A stretch of DNA of 64,000 bases from Cryptomeria japonica (GCF_030272615.1 NC_081414.1:766428483-766492482), one strand, 5' to 3'; shown: positions 1 through 13,026, counted from the first letter of the stretch. Made by a program: numbers and translations. The notes: generated by a model not told the origin, from the sequence alone.

Positions 1-510
1 CCCTGTTCCAAAACTTCCATTCGACATCGGATGCGAGGATGCTGGCAAAGGTTGTAAAGTTTGGATTTACATCCACCAATTGCATTTGCTTGCAAGTTTC
101 TGAGGCCTTTTCAACAAACCCATTTACTGAATATCCTGCAATCAACGCGTCCCATTTTCTTAGGAGCATTCTGTCAAACAGTTCACGAAACCTCTCTATG
201 CTACCACGTTTTGCATAATGTCTACCAGGGCACTTGCAACTACTACATCTGACAAAATATCTCTATCCTTTATCCTGTGATGGGTGTGCGTAGCCTGTTA
301 TAATGCTTGAGAATGCTGGCAAAGGTTGAGGAGTCTCGATTTACGCCTCCAAATCGTGTTTTCTTGAAAACTTACTTCTAAAGCCTTTTCAACAATTCCT
401 CTTTGTAGATATGCTGCAAGCAGGGTTTTCGATGAGAAGACGTTTTTTTGAAGCAGTCTGCCAAACAGTTTGCGTTCCTTGTCGAGGCTTTTCTCCTCTG
501 CTGGAATATG
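1..510 (-). pseudogene. PPR-repeat protein pseudogene fragment
   Basis: Read on the minus strand, two neighbouring stretches match the PPR consensus of plant organelle RNA-binding proteins. From about 510 to 300 the reading goes through KLFGRLLQKNVFSS and AAYLQRGIVEKALE, then shifts frame into GVNRDSSTFASIL. From about 225 to 1 it reads HYAKRGSIERF, LIAGYSVNGFVEKAS and NFTTFASILAS. Spacing and motif order (YAK-G, L-AGY-NG--E-A, FASIL) are those of consecutive repeats. Frameshifts and stops mean it is not translated as a whole. The fragment continues beyond the left edge of the window, so its full extent and class (PLS or P) are unknown. Confidence 0.72.
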
Positions 511-3430
511 CTATGAATGGTTCAAAATGCCCTTCATATTCATATTCGAGCTGCTATGAGTCACTAAGGCCAGATATCTATAGAGAGCTGCTATGAATGG
601 TTCAAATGCCCTTCATCACAGATGCATTCTATATGTGGTTTAACAAACCATAAGCAGAGACATCCTTACTTGAATTCCAGGTCCTCCATATCCTTAAGGT
701 TCGATGGTTTCAGTGCATAAGATCATTCCATGTTCGAATTCATAGAGATTCCTGCAACTACCTTTAAAAATCTATTCCACATCTCGCATTGTCCCGCCTG
801 GCTTGCTCGTATGTGTCCCTAGCTCATACAACAAACGATGAATGTTTGGCTAGTTTTTGATGCTATATATGTAACCTCGACCAACAACAGTTGCATGTAA
901 TTTTTTTTTTCTCTCCACGTCATCATGGGCGAACCAGGGACTTACCTAAAGTCTCATACTTCCTCTTTGAAATCTTCCACCTTGAGCAAGACTGCTAAGA
1001 ACATGGAAGCCACGTATATAATAATATGATAACAGTAAGAGAATTTCACAAACTGGTTGCCCCGCACCATTTTGATGGCCACGGCTATTCTGGTTCCAAA
1101 ACAGACCATTCGTACAGCATGATAGCGACGTGTTAGTCAATTGCAGCTGTTTATTGCAAAATCGACGGTGTAAAACGCGCGTAGTCAATCCATACTGCCG
1201 TTTTGGAGCCATAATAGACGCATCACATTTTGATCACATGTAGAACAACCATTGCCCTTTTCTAAAAATTCATTGTAATCTTTGGTCCATGACGACACCC
1301 ACAAAGGCAATCCAATGTTCCTTTCTCTTCAAACTGAATGTTGCCTCCATTGTGTTATCAGCCAGTGGTGCCAATTATGCTATATTGAGCCCATATGTAA
1401 CTCTAGAATTACATCTCATGAATTTAATGTGTGCAAATTTAGACTTTTGTTGGCGTCCTTTAATAAATTCAAACTGGGCATTATGTCTCATTCATTAGCT
1501 CCCCTTGGAGCTCACATGTCTATGAACTCTGTATCCAATGAGCTCCAAATGAGATCATTGCCATGCATGTTAATCTTTCGATTTGCTATCTTGTTGCCAA
1601 CACATTACCTTCTCTATAAATGTGGGTTTATGTGAGGGGATATAAACTTATTTTGTTTTTAGTTGACTATGCTTCAACAAAAAATATTATTTATCACAAT
1701 GAGTGAGTCCTCTTCTAAGTGAATCATTTAAAATTCTTATTTCTGACATAATTAAAGTCTAAGTAAAGTTGTTTGAAATTTTGGTTTTATTTGTTGTTTC
1801 ATTTGACAGTTTTCAGATGGCCATGGTCTTAATTTCTCCACTATGGTTTCTAATTGCACACCATGCCCTAAATCGTGTCAAATTTCCTTTTGAGCCCCCA
1901 TCAAAGTTGATTTTGATTCAATTAGTACTTGGGGGAATCCATATGGTGTTTACATGGAGAGTCGGAGCTAAATCAACCCAAGTGGCCTCGTGAATAGGGG
2001 TACCACTAATCCTTTCTAGTGCTTTGTTAATTGTAATTCCCAATCCGTGGAGCGTTATTTCAATTTATTTTATCTTTATTTTTGACAACATTATTAACAA
2101 CCTCTATGATGGTTGATTCAATTCTAAGTGCCAATTTAGCTCCTTTGCCATTTCTTTTCCTTGAAAAATCCTTTTGTTTCTTTCCTTCCACAACTCCCAT
2201 ATTATTAATGAGGGGCTTGCTTTCAAAATGCTTGCAAAGATTACTTTCTTGTGTATTTTCAGTCAAGAGATGAAAATAGAGAAGAGATTTATGTGGTAGT
2301 GGGCTCTACTAGTTTAACTTCCACTACCAATTTAACTTGGTCATCACTATCTTCTAGCAAAAGTAGGCTACTTTGCATTATAGAAGGATGCATTCAACCA
2401 TGTCTTCTTCCTCACTTCATAGAGTGTATTTATAAAGGCCTAAAAACCCAATTTTACATAGTCTACCATCGGTGAGGATCTTATTTTGTAGGGTTACCTA
2501 GGCAAAGGATCGAGTCTTACAGAGGCATTTTTTGTTCCAACGTAAATGGACCAGTCAATCTTAATTTTTATAGTTGTCGTAGTTAGATTATAACCTATAT
2601 TGATCTTTATAGTTTCTTGATTTAGCTCCACAACATTCAATGATATCTTCCTCTTTCAAGAGAAGGATCCTCCTATTTTCCATAATATCCTCCACATTTA
2701 CTTTTTGGTGACAAACATAAAGCTATTAGATTCCCTTGAATAGGTATATTTTTTATTTGAAATATACATAAAATTTGAACATTTGAACCATTTACAAATA
2801 TTTGGGTGTAGCTCATCTTGACGATTGCATATTATATATTGAGTATTTTGTTTTTACTATTATACATTTTAATTATTTTATGCTCATGTTAGTCATAATG
2901 ATAAGAAAATTAAAATTCTAAAGAGTGGATGATGGATAGAGCAATGAAAGGATTAAGAGATCATTTATTTTGGAGCTCATCATCTTATCTATTATCTATG
3001 TGAAAAAAGAAGCTAGTCTATATATATGATAAGAGGTTGAATTTATGAGTAAAGCATTGCCACATAGAAGAAGTGGATATTGCCTCATAGTAATCCTATT
3101 CTAAATGGGTCTTTATTTTAAATATTTATAATATGTTGGCATATTCCCTTTTCCTTTATCATGTTCTATTTGATGTATATGTTGCAAATTTTTCAAGTAT
3201 TTGATCCCTTGTTCATTCTTCATGACTTCTATGATAATTATATGTGCTCTCTAATCCAAATGTATTGACCGTGTTTTCTCAATATCTTTCTTTATAATAT
3301 GAGATAAAATGGAAAATTGATCCAAAATTCAATTTAGCATTGTATTGTTAGTATATACATAAATTGTTAGTTGTTGCATTATGGATAATGCATCACTTTC
3401 TTAAAATTCAGTTAATTACATAGGCCACAA
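511..3430. other. No recognisable gene
   Basis: Mostly AT-rich sequence with only short chance ORFs. About 27 bp near 511-537 (GCTATGAATGGTTCAAA...) recur at 591-616. A minus ORF at 946-1212 and a plus ORF at 1282-1635 showed no motif I could assign. Confidence 0.6.
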
Positions 3431-5228
3431 TGTAGGAACATCCCTGGTTCTTAACAATCTTGCATCAACCAAAAATATTTATTTTCGATTTTTTCTTTGT
3501 TTTGCAATTTTAGCATTTCCTTCTGAATTTTCTTGCATTTGCTTACCAGATCTTGCGGAGCTGGATTTTGCTTATGATCATGATGATCTTCCTTACCCCA
3601 AGTCTGCGAGAAGTTTGGATCTTTTTCTAGCAAGTTATCACTTCTAGATTCCAAGATAGTTATCTAGCTTAGAATACTGGAACCACTAGACCTATTTGCT
3701 ATTGGTGAATCTTGCGGATCCTTTCCGTAACTTATAGAGTTCCAGTTCATTTCTCCAACGTTCCTTGGCGTGTGGCCAACCTTCCCTCTTGTCCGTACTT
3801 CTTCCTTTGGATTTTTCAGAGGATTTTCATTGGCAGAGGCCGACCTGGTGGTTTTACACGTTTCATTTTGTTCATCAGCCTTTGATTCCTCTTGGGCCAA
3901 TGCGGATCCCTCTAGATCATATAAATCAATGTAATCTAGCATGTAATAGCCAATGATTAGGATATAGAAGAAAACTCTAAGGACTAGTGTAGTGTCATAA
4001 AATTGCGACCCTAGCAATTTTCGACCACATTAGGGTCCTCACACATGCGAGATCGAATCCTCTAGCCTAATTGGAGACTAGAGACTGCTCAACCCTCGGA
4101 ATCGGCTTCTTCCTTGGCCTCTGCACCACCCTGTTTGCACTCTGCTCTAGAGAAAGGGATAGGACAAGGGTGTGGCGCCCTTGTCCCTGACCTATTTTGG
4201 GGCAGGACCTTCCCTAAGAATGCATTATAGGTTGTGCAATGAGCGGGAAAACTTCCCTGATGTCATCCTGTGATGAAAATTAGTTTCATTAACCCTAATT
4301 GACATGTATTTAAGTTGCATTTTCCCTCCCATTTGGGTAAGTTGGAAGTTGGCCAAGTTGAATAAGTTTAATAAGGTGAAAATTGGCGATCAAGCGTTCA
4401 AGAGCATTCAAGCATTCTTTTCTAGCATTGAGCATTCTCAAGTCTCCCTTCAAGGCTAGGTGTTGCATTCAAGTCAAGGATTCAACCATTGAAGTGGAGA
4501 TTAATTCCAACATTCAATTCCACACAAGCATTTATATCAACATTGCTATCACAACCTCCCTTGAGGTGATTTACAATTCAGTCTTTCATTTACATCTACT
4601 TGCAAGTACTTTCTTTCATTACTTGGTTAATTCCAAAATTAGGGTTTGACCTAAAGGCAAACCCCCAATCCCAACCCATTTTCCTCTAATCAGTTCTTTG
4701 TCACTTTTACACTACATAATTCAATCAATTCCTTTCCATTTCAAATAGGAAGAGGGGGATTATCTTATCATTCCCATTTCATTCAGAATTCTATCTTCTT
4801 CTTTGAAGGTTGAATCTAGTGAATTCTCCTCTCCTCTTCCAATGTGATTGGGTGAAAAGTGTTTGAAGGGAAATCCGTAGTGAAACTCTCATCTCTCCTT
4901 GGAGGGAAAGGGTAGTTTTCCTCTTGATCTCTCATTCACACATGTTTCACCCACCAATACACATCGACTTCATTACAACTAGGTGATCCAGAGTTGGCTC
5001 GCTTTCTTGTTTGGGGTCGATGTTGCATAACACGCATATATTGTAATTAGTTCGATGAGAGGAATGTGGTAGTTCGCTTGTTGTCGATTGATTATAGTTG
5101 CTTTTCATGATATAATTTAATCAGTTCTGCATTGCCTCCATCATCTTGTCCTATTTTTGTTGTGTTTGCTCTTGGTGTACAGTTTGGATTGATCTCCTCG
5201 AGGTCCCTCCTAACCGTGACTGCACGAA
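3431..5228 (+). repeat. Gypsy 5' LTR, split by a solo LTR
   Basis: The outer parts (3431-3987 and 4983-5228) align with the 3' LTR at 9900-10689 over their length, for example CTTGCGGAGCTGGATTTTGC and GATCTCCTCGAGGTCCCTCC. The middle 3988-4977 is absent from the 3' LTR and is a separate insertion. Confidence 0.9.
3988..4977. mobile_element. Solo LTR nested in the gypsy 5' LTR
   Basis: 990 bp beginning TGTAGTGTCATAAAATTG and ending CATTACA, flanked by the direct 5-bp repeat ACTAG at 3983-3987 and 4978-4982. The uninterrupted 3' LTR reads AAGGACTAGGTG at the same point, which proves the empty site. TG/CA ends, 5-bp duplication and no coding content make it a solo LTR of an element not otherwise present here. 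Confidence 0.9.
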
Positions 5229-5229
5229 G

Positions 5230-5241
5230 TGGTATCAGAGC
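5230..5241 (+). other. Gypsy primer-binding site
   Basis: TGGTATCAGAGC one base after the LTR end. This is complementary to the 3' end of plant initiator methionine tRNA, the usual primer for these elements. Confidence 0.85.
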
Positions 5242-5336
5242 AATATTTCATTCCAGAGATTGTGTTATCCTAAAGATTTTGTTGTTGGATGGTGGATTGT
5301 GGATCCGACTTGTAGCTGTAGAGGATTGGCGTGAAG

Positions 5337-6500
5337 ATGGCGCAAAGAGGAAATAGGAATGGTAGAACATGTGGGAATGCAGACCCTGCTGTGATGGAAA
5401 TGTTGAGAGGAATTGTAGCTCGATTAGAATCTGTTGAAATGACCCATAGAAGAGGTCAACATATTGAAGATGTGAGCGAAGATGAAGAAGAAGAAGCACT
5501 AACAAATCCACCGATGATCGATCTAGATGAAGAGAGTTTCTTGAGAGTTTTGAGTAGGGCAAACACCAAACCTCATTTCACCCCACCAGATTATGATGAC
5601 AAGTTGGATTCAGATGAATTAATAGATTGGATCTCGGGGATGGAGAAGTATTTTGATTTTGAGAATATTGCGGAAGAACGAAATATGCATGTACTCGATT
5701 GAAAGGTCATGCATCGCTTTAGTGGGAATATTTGCAAGTTGGTAGATAAAGGAGAGGTAAAGAGAAGGTCAAATTGTGGGAGAAGATGGTTACCAAGTTG
5801 AAATCGAAGTTTATGCCAACCGATTATCAAGTAAATATGTTCCAAAAATTATAGAACATGAAGCAAAAGGAATCTAGTGTGAAGGAGTATATTGAAGCGT
5901 TCTACAAATTGAATATTAGATCTAGACGTACTGATGATGAGGTTGACAAATTTTGAGATATTTGAATGGGTTGCAGATGTCTATACAAGATGAAATCAGT
6001 TTGATCGAGTTGCACAGTGTTGAGGAAGCTTACCAAGCTTACCAATATGCCTTGAAAGTAGAAGAGAAGTTGAACAAGAAACATGAGCAGAGACAAAGAG
6101 GTAGAGGTGGAAGTTTTTCCAGAGGAAGATTTCGAGGAGGAAGACGATATTCTAGAGGAAGAGGAACCTGTGTAGATCAGAACAAGTATAAGGAAGTAAG
6201 CAAGGATTGTAGTTCATACCAGAAGGATGACAAAAAATTATACCAGAGAAGAGAACTCGATGGTTACTAGAATGAGGGTTATGGAAAAGATGACAGAAGA
6301 CAAGATAAGAGAGTGTTTAGAGGAACTTTCTTTAAGCGTGGAGAAGAAGGAAATCGTGTTTTTGAATGTAAGAAGGCAAAAAACACTAGAATAATAGCAT
6401 TGGTAGAAGAAGACCCTACCAGATCAGCTAACAAACCAAAAGATGGTGAATTGTTGATGATGAGGAGAGCCTTGTGTCATACCGAAGAGGATGAGGAACC
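5337..6500 (+). pseudogene. Gypsy gag, degenerate
   Basis: The ATG at 5337 opens a capsid-like reading with acidic stretches, LDSDELIDWISGMEKYF (typical of Ty3 gag), then YLNGLQMSIQDEI and an arginine/glycine-rich tail (GRGGSFSRGRFRGG). Near 6325-6375 a remnant CCHC zinc knuckle reads FFKRGEEGNRVFECKK: only the last cysteine survives of the expected C-C-H-C set. Stops at 5701 and near 6270, plus a frameshift at about 5950, break it. Confidence 0.85.
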
Positions 6501-6529
6501 CTTGTAGAGGAGAAATTTGTTCAATACTA

Positions 6530-6900
6530 GATGTAAGGTATCTGTTAAGTGTTGTAAAGCCATTATTGATAGTGGAAATTAGGATAATCTTGTTTCAGAG
6601 GAGATGGTGAATAAGTTAAAGTTGTAAAGATTGAAACACCTAAGCCTTACTAGATAGCATGAATTCAGGATGATCATAAGATGCTAGTAAGTGAACAATG
6701 TTTGGTCAAATTGAAAATTGGAAATTATCATGATGAAGTTTTGTGTGATATTACGACTATGGATATTTGTCACATTTTGTTGGGAAGACCTTGGCAGTTT
6801 GATAGACAAGCAATACATGATCATGGGGAAAGAACATATACACTATTGTTTCAAATGGGACGAAGCAAACCTTGCTACCCTTGGAGGAGCCCCTGAAAAG
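6530..6900 (+). pseudogene. Gypsy protease remnant
   Basis: The aspartic protease signature survives as AIIDSGN at about 6551-6575, followed by an in-frame stop. Downstream DICHILLGRPWQFDRQ matches the end of the retropepsin domain (ILLGRPW). Inactive. Confidence 0.78.
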
Positions 6901-7193
6901 TGAAGTCTGTACAAATGTTAGAATCTATTTGGTGGATGGAAAGAAATTCCTCGATGGAATGAGACATGAGAATGTGTGTTTAGTGTTAGTTCCTAAGAAA
7001 ACTGAGGACCCAGAACATGAAGAACAACGAGAGGAGATAAAAGAGTTGCTGACAGAATATGAAGACATCATCTCAGATAATGTACTTGATGGATTATCCC
7101 ATGAGAAGTATCAGTCATTGCATGGAACTGATTCCCGAAGCCAATTTGCCTAACAAAGTAGCACACCAGATGAAATCGACATAAAATGAAGAG

Positions 7194-8400
7194 TTGAATG
7201 GACAAGTACAGGAATTGTTGAAAAAAGGTTTGATCAGAGAAAGTTCGAGTCCTTGTGTAGTACCAATCATGTTAGCATCTAAGAAGAATGGAGAATGGAG
7301 GATGTGTATTGATTCCAGAGAAATAAACAAGATCACAATGAAGTATCAGTTTCCTTTTCTTAGGATGGATGACATAATGGTTTGTTTGAGTCCAGAGCCA
7401 AATACTACACACAGATAGATTTGAAGAGTGGATATCATCAAATCAGAATCAAAGGAGATGAGTGGAAGACAACATTTAAGACAAATGAAGGTTTGTATGA
7501 ATGGTTGGTGATGCCTTTTGGGTTGACTAATGCACCGAGTACTTTCATGAGATTGATGAACAAGGTATTGAAGAAATTATTGGCTAAGTTTGTTATTGTG
7601 TCTTTGGATGACATTTTGATTTTTTAGTAAGTCAAAGGAGGAACATTTGCTGCATTTAAGACAAGTTTTGCAGAGATTGAGAGAAGAGAAGTTACTAATA
7701 AATATTAAGAAGTGTAGTTTCATGAACAAAGAGTTAGTTTATTTGGGATTTGTGATATCTGCAAATGGATTGAAGATGGACCTTGTGAAGGTAAAAACAA
7801 TTGTTGAATGGCCTACACCAAAAAGCATTGGAGAGGTAAGATCATTTCATGGGTTGGATAGTTTCTATTGGAAGTTTATCAAAAAATTTAGTTCAGTTTG
7901 TAGCCCCATGACTGAGACAATGAGAGGAGATAGAAAGGAATTCAAGTGGACAACCAGCAAATAAGATTTTTGAATTGTTAAAGCAAAAGGTGATTGAGCA
8001 TCTTGTGACAACCTTACCAGATTTTAGCAAAGTATTTCAAGTGGATTGTGATGCAAGCAGAAATGCAATTAGAGCAGTATTAAATCAAGAAGGAAGGGCA
8101 ATAGCTTATTTAAGTGAAAAGTTGAATGATGCAAGAAGGAGATATTCAGTGTATGATCAAGAGTTTTATGCCATAGTTCAAGCCTTGCAGAAGTGGAGTC
8201 ATTACTTGTTGCCTAAGGAGCTTGTGTTGTATACCGAACATCAAGATTTGCAGTATTTGAACAGTCAAAGTAAATTGAATGAAAGACATATGAGATGGGT
8301 AGAGTTCTTGAAGATTTACACCTTTGTGTTAAAGCATAGAAGTGGGAAGTCAAACAAAGTTGTTGATGCATTGAGTAGAAGGAGGAATTTGCTGACAAAG
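7194..8400 (+). pseudogene. Gypsy reverse transcriptase and RNase H
   Basis: Recognisable RT blocks: [71 protein letters not shown] and [12 protein letters not shown]. The catalytic motif reads SLDD where Y-x-DD is expected, so the first position is lost. RNase H follows from about 7975 (VDCDASRNAIRAVLNQ; YSVYDQEFYAIVQAL) and ends near DALSRRRNLL. Frame changes near 7400, 7625 and 7965 make three ORF pieces. Confidence 0.92.
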
Positions 8401-8559
8401 ATGAGAATGAAAGTGTTAGGATTTGAGGAGTTGAAGGCCTTGTATGATGATGACCCGAATTTTGCAAAACCTTGGAAAACATGTAGAGAACCAGTTATGG
8501 TGGATAGAAGTAAGTGGTTGGATTATTTCATTCAAGATGAAATGTTATTCAGAGGAGTT

Positions 8560-9660
8560 TCAGTTGGTATACCTAGGAGTTCTATGAGGGGGAATTTGAT
8601 AAAGGAGAAGCATAGTGGAGGATTAGCTGGACACTTTGGTGTTGACAAAACAGTGGCATTGGTGAGTGAACATTACTTTTGGCCCCAGATTCATAAGGAT
8701 GTTAGGAAATTTGTGCAAAGTTGTAGAGTTTGTTAGATAGAAAAAGGCAGTAGTCATAATGTTGGGTTGTATAAGCCTTTGACAATTGCAGAGAGACCTT
8801 TGGCAAACATAAGAATGAATTTCATACTTGGATTGCCTAAGACGCTAAGAGGGAATGATTCTATAGTTGTGGTAGTGGATATATTCTTGAAGATGACTCA
8901 TTTCATACCTTGTAAGAAGACATCAGATGCAATGCATGTAGCTGACTTATTTTTCAAGGAGGTAATGAGATTGCATGGATTAACTAAGAGAATAGTTTTA
9001 GACATGGACACTAAGTTTGTTGGTTATTTTTGGCGGACACTTTAGAAGAAGATGAAAACATATTTGAAATTTAGTTCTACTTTTCACCCATAGACTGATG
9101 GACAAATAGAGGTAGTAAACCGAAGTTTGGGAAATTTGTTGAGGTGCTTAGTGAGAGAGAAGACCAGAAGTTGGGATTTGATTCTTGCACAAGACAAGTT
9201 TGCTTACAACAATTCAGCGAATAGGAGTACCGAAAGAACACCTTTTGAGATTGTTATCGGAGTACACCCTAGAGGTATATCAGAATTGAGATATATTTGT
9301 AATGAAGACAAGAGGAGTGCAGAAGCAGAAGAATTTGCAGATCACATGAAGGCCTTACATGTTCAGGTTAAACAACATTTGGAGGACACAAACAACAAGT
9401 ATAAGGAGTAAGTAGATGAGAAGAGAAGACATAAGGAATTTGAAGTTGGTGATGAAGTGACGGTGTGTCTAAGAAAATAAAGATTTCTAGTTGGAACCTA
9501 TAATAAGTTGCAGATGAGGAAGTTTGGACCTTGCAAGATCTTGAGGAAATTTTGTTCAGGAAATGCATATGAAGTGGAGTTACTGGATAGTTTGGGTAAT
9601 TCACCTATATTCAACATTGCAGATCTACATCAGTATCATGAATCAAAATTCAGTGAAGAC
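8560..9660 (+). pseudogene. Gypsy integrase
   Basis: An N-terminal zinc-binding HHCC region (GHFGVDKTVALVSEHYFWP, ending CRVC) is followed by an in-frame TAG at 8734. The catalytic core then reads [25 protein letters not shown] and TDGQIEVVNRSLG, so the D, D, E residues are present. Further stops at 9043 and 9091 split it. LLDSLGNSPIFNIADLHQY corresponds to the C-terminal end before the chromodomain. Confidence 0.9.
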
Positions 9661-9689
9661 AATATTGCAGACTTGGAGAAACAAATGCC

Positions 9690-9850
9690 CTAGACAGAAC
9701 CATATCAATTGAAGACATTTTGGATAGTAGGATTGGGCGTAGCACCTTGAGCAGCCAATACAGAGAGTATCTTGTGAAATGGAATGACAAACTAGTTGAA
9801 GATTCATCTTGGATTTCTCAAGCAGAGGCAAACTGCCTTGGTTCCCTCTG
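9690..9850 (+). pseudogene. Integrase-linked chromodomain
   Basis: In a frame not separately open, the sequence reads SIEDILDSRIG, then REYLVKWNDKLVEDSSWI, the chromodomain core with the aromatic Y, W and W positions. Such domains direct chromovirus integration to marked chromatin. A stop follows at about 9849. Confidence 0.85.
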
Positions 9851-9899
9851 ACCCCAACAAAGTGAGGGACTCACTCTTTCAACAACCCCAGATGTTTGA

Positions 9900-10689
9900 T
9901 GTAGGAGCATCCTTGGTTCTTAGCAATCTTGCATCAACCATCAGTTTGTTCTCTATTTTGCACTTTCAACATTTCCTTTTGCATTTTCTTATATTTTCTC
10001 ACTAGATCTTGCGGAGCTGGATTTTGCTTGTGGACATGATGACCTTCCTTACTCCAAGTTTGCGGGACGTTTGGATCTTTTTTTGGCAAGTTATCACTTC
10101 TGGATTCCGAGACAGTTCTCTGGCTTAGAACATCGGAACCACTGAACCTATTTGCTACTGGCGAATCTTACAGATCCTTTCCGTAACTTGTGGAGTTCCA
10201 GTTCGTTGTTCCAACGTTCCTTGGCGTGTGGCCGACCTTCCCTCTGGTCCGCACTTCTTCCTTTGAATTTTTTGGAGGATTTTCATTGGTGGAGGCTGAC
10301 CTAATGGTTTTACACGTTTCATTTTGTTCATCGACATTTGATTCTTCTTGGGTCGACGTGGATCCCTCTAGATCATATAAATCAATGTAATTTAGCATGT
10401 AATAGGCAATGATTAAGATATAGAAGAAAAATCTAAGGACTAGGTGTTCCAGAGTTGGCTCGCTTTCTTGCTTGGGCCGGATGTTGCATAACACACATAT
10501 ACTGTAATTAGACCGATGAGCCGAGTGTGGTAGCCCACTTGTTGCCGACTGATTGTAGTTGCTTTTCATGATATAATTCAATCAGTTTTGCATTGCCTCC
10601 ATCATATTGTCTTGTTTCCATTATGTTTACTCCCATTGCACAGTCTGGATTGATCTCCTCGAGGTCCCTCCTAACCACGACTACACGAA
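9900..10689 (+). repeat. Gypsy 3' LTR
   Basis: Starts TGTAGGAGCATCC and ends ACTACACGAA. It is the intact partner of the 5' LTR, with many substitutions, so the insertion is old. It shows the undisturbed sequence at the nested solo-LTR site (about 10437-10443). Confidence 0.9.
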
Positions 10690-11348
10690 ACTATGTCTTA
10701 GATAGTAGACTAGTAAACTTTTTTTTTCTTTTTTCTATTCATATGTAGACTACTAAATTCTTGAGATGTAGGTTTATTTAACTTTTTCTTGTATGCACTT
10801 AGGTATATCAACAAGGAAAGATCTACCAACACGCATAAACAAGCGCATTGATAACATTAAGATCAATTTTATTAACAATTTTTATGTAGTTTGTTTAACA
10901 TTAACATGATGAATTGATATCAATATCCTTTTTCTCTTTTATTTGAGACTTCATAAAATACACGAGCAAACTTAGAAAAAAAGTAGGACAAAATAAAATA
11001 ACAGATCTATGTGACAACCTCAAAGCTTACTATTAGATTCCAATATATGATGAAGAAAGCCTCTTTATTCTCCAAAGTCTTTCTTGAGACTAACTATTCT
11101 ATTATGAAACTTTACAACTACTATCAATTGTAGTTAAAGCGAAGTAAATTAATACATATGTTGAAATATAGAGCCACCCACTTTAGACTTGCCTAATGAA
11201 AATCAACGTGCCACAACCACAATCATTCAAGACCACTAATGACCACAATTTTTCTTTAAATATGCAACTTCATAGACCCGATAAATACTTTTTCTCAAAG
11301 TCGGTCAAGAAGATTTTGTCTAAGTTCTTTCCTAAAAGATTATAACAC

Positions 11349-11382
<34 letters not shown>
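10690..11382. other. Spacer ending in a TA microsatellite
   Basis: AT-rich spacer with no gene. A (TA)n run of about 30 bp lies at 11351-11381. Confidence 0.7.
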
Positions 11383-11384
<2 letters not shown>

Positions 11385-12164
11385 TAGACACCTAAAATTG
11401 TAATGTCTAATTAAGTAAATATCTTTATTTATTTAATTATTTAAGCCTAATTCTTCTATTTATTGAATAAATCTTTATTTATTTAATTAATTAATTTATC
11501 CTCTTCTAGCCTTATTTTTCATTTAAATAAATACACTTATTTATTTAAATTACCCTTTTCCTAAATTAAATAAATATCTTATTTATTTAATTGATCCCAC
11601 TTCTTCTATTAATTAAATAAATCTTTATTTATTTAATTAATTCATTAACCTTTTCTACCCATGACACATGTCATTCATCAAGCTTAATTCCTATATTATC
11701 TACCCTCTCATTATTTTCTTATTTCCTCTACCTACCCTCTAATCATAGCTGACCATTTACCTTTTACACCTCTCAATCTTATCCCTCCATTTCATATTGT
11801 GTCTTTTATATAAGGAGATGCTTCCTTCATTATCAACCCTAATCAACCTATGCATTCTAACTACCCGACTATGCTTTCGAACATACATATGTGATCCTAC
11901 TTGCAACCACATTTCCATTCTTTGTTGAGCTCTTGTGCACACATAAAATCTGAGAGCAATTATATCAAGCAAGATCAATGGAGATAGGGAGAATGGAGAT
12001 CCAAACCCTATTGGACATGTGATGGTATAATATTTGTGATTTCATTTGATTTGCATTGTCTTAGGTAATCTTCATATGTTATGATGGATCTTTGTTGTTG
12101 TTAGGTTAGGGTTTTGTGGTTGAATTCGTTTAGCCTTTTCAATATTGTTGTTTCCACTTTCACC
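11383..12164 (+). repeat. Possible solo LTR
   Basis: Begins TGTAGACACC just after a (TA)n run and has a TATA-like TTTATATAAGG at about 11806-11816, as expected of an LTR promoter. The first 300 bp hold degenerate repeats of an ATTAAATAAATCTTTATTTATTTAATT-like unit. A CA before another TA run at about 12164 may be its end, but no clear target-site duplication could be read. Confidence 0.4.
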
Positions 12165-13020
12165 ATATATATATACCAAGAGGAATTGACAGGTTAGCCC
12201 AACAACCCAAAGATTATCTCTTTGACAAGGCGAGCCTCCCTATAACCTCTGGATGCTATAAACCTAGTTCGATTAGGCCTATAACTAGGTAAACCTAGTG
12301 AGAGAGACTCAAACTTGAGACCTACTTGGAAGTACTCAAATCCCTTATTCGAATATGCCAACAATTCGGACTAGGGGCAAACCTCAAAATGGATATTAAA
12401 TTTTATATGTGCTATATCTAAATTTATAGATTTGAGTGACCTTGATAATATTATTTAATCATACACAATGATACAAAATTCAAGAGTACAAATTTATAGA
12501 ATAGAATTTCATTGAAACTAGAATTAATTTTCATATTAATTTACCTTGGCATCTCACAATATAAAAAGACTATCACGATGTATAATAGTATTCAATATAT
12601 TCAATCATCAACGAACTCTTTATAAAATTGAAATTTGATCAAAAGAATTCAACTTGTATAAATGTAATAAAAATTAATTAATAATTTTATTTATATATTA
12701 AATTCCAAACAAGAATTAATAGAAAAATAGATTAATGACATTTTTTTTGAATTATTAAATTAAAATTGTAACATTATTGATAACTTTTTAAATTGTATAT
12801 AATAACTAACTATTTTTTTTTTTTAATTTAAAATATCTAGTGGCTGCATTAATATTTATGAAAATAACAATATCAATAAATCATTAAAAAAAATCTTGGA
12901 TTTTTTTCAATTTACATTAATACTTATTCCCCACCCAATAACAAAAGGTACAGCATAACTTTCCGGCATGTCTGCCAATCCCAGTTTGGCAAGCTATCTG
13001 GTGTGCTGCACACGCTTTCT
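12165..13020. other. AT-rich spacer upstream of NEN
   Basis: Strongly AT-rich, with poly-T runs; no gene or element recognised. The composition changes near 12950, close to the NEN promoter. Confidence 0.6.
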
Positions 13021-13026
13021 CATCAC

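Larger units (their letters stand above)
3431..10689 (+). mobile_element. Degenerate Ty3/gypsy chromovirus
   Basis: A full-length LTR retrotransposon in order LTR, primer-binding site, gag, protease, RT, RNase H, integrase, chromodomain, LTR. The LTRs begin TGTAGGARCATCC and end near ACGAA; without the nested insertion they are about 803 and 790 bp and clearly diverged. Stops and frameshifts break the polyprotein throughout, so the copy is dead. The C-terminal chromodomain places it among the chromoviruses; the clade cannot be fixed by eye. No convincing target-site duplication was found. Confidence 0.92.

Noticed and set aside
946-1212. Minus-strand ORF as the N-terminus of the PPR pseudogene
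   Set aside because: Orientation and distance fit, but no PPR repeat or clear continuity to the repeats at 1-510 is visible.
10168-10581. Minus-strand ORF of 137 codons, with a relative at 3664-4017
   Set aside because: Both are antisense to the gypsy LTRs; their similarity reflects the LTR duplication.
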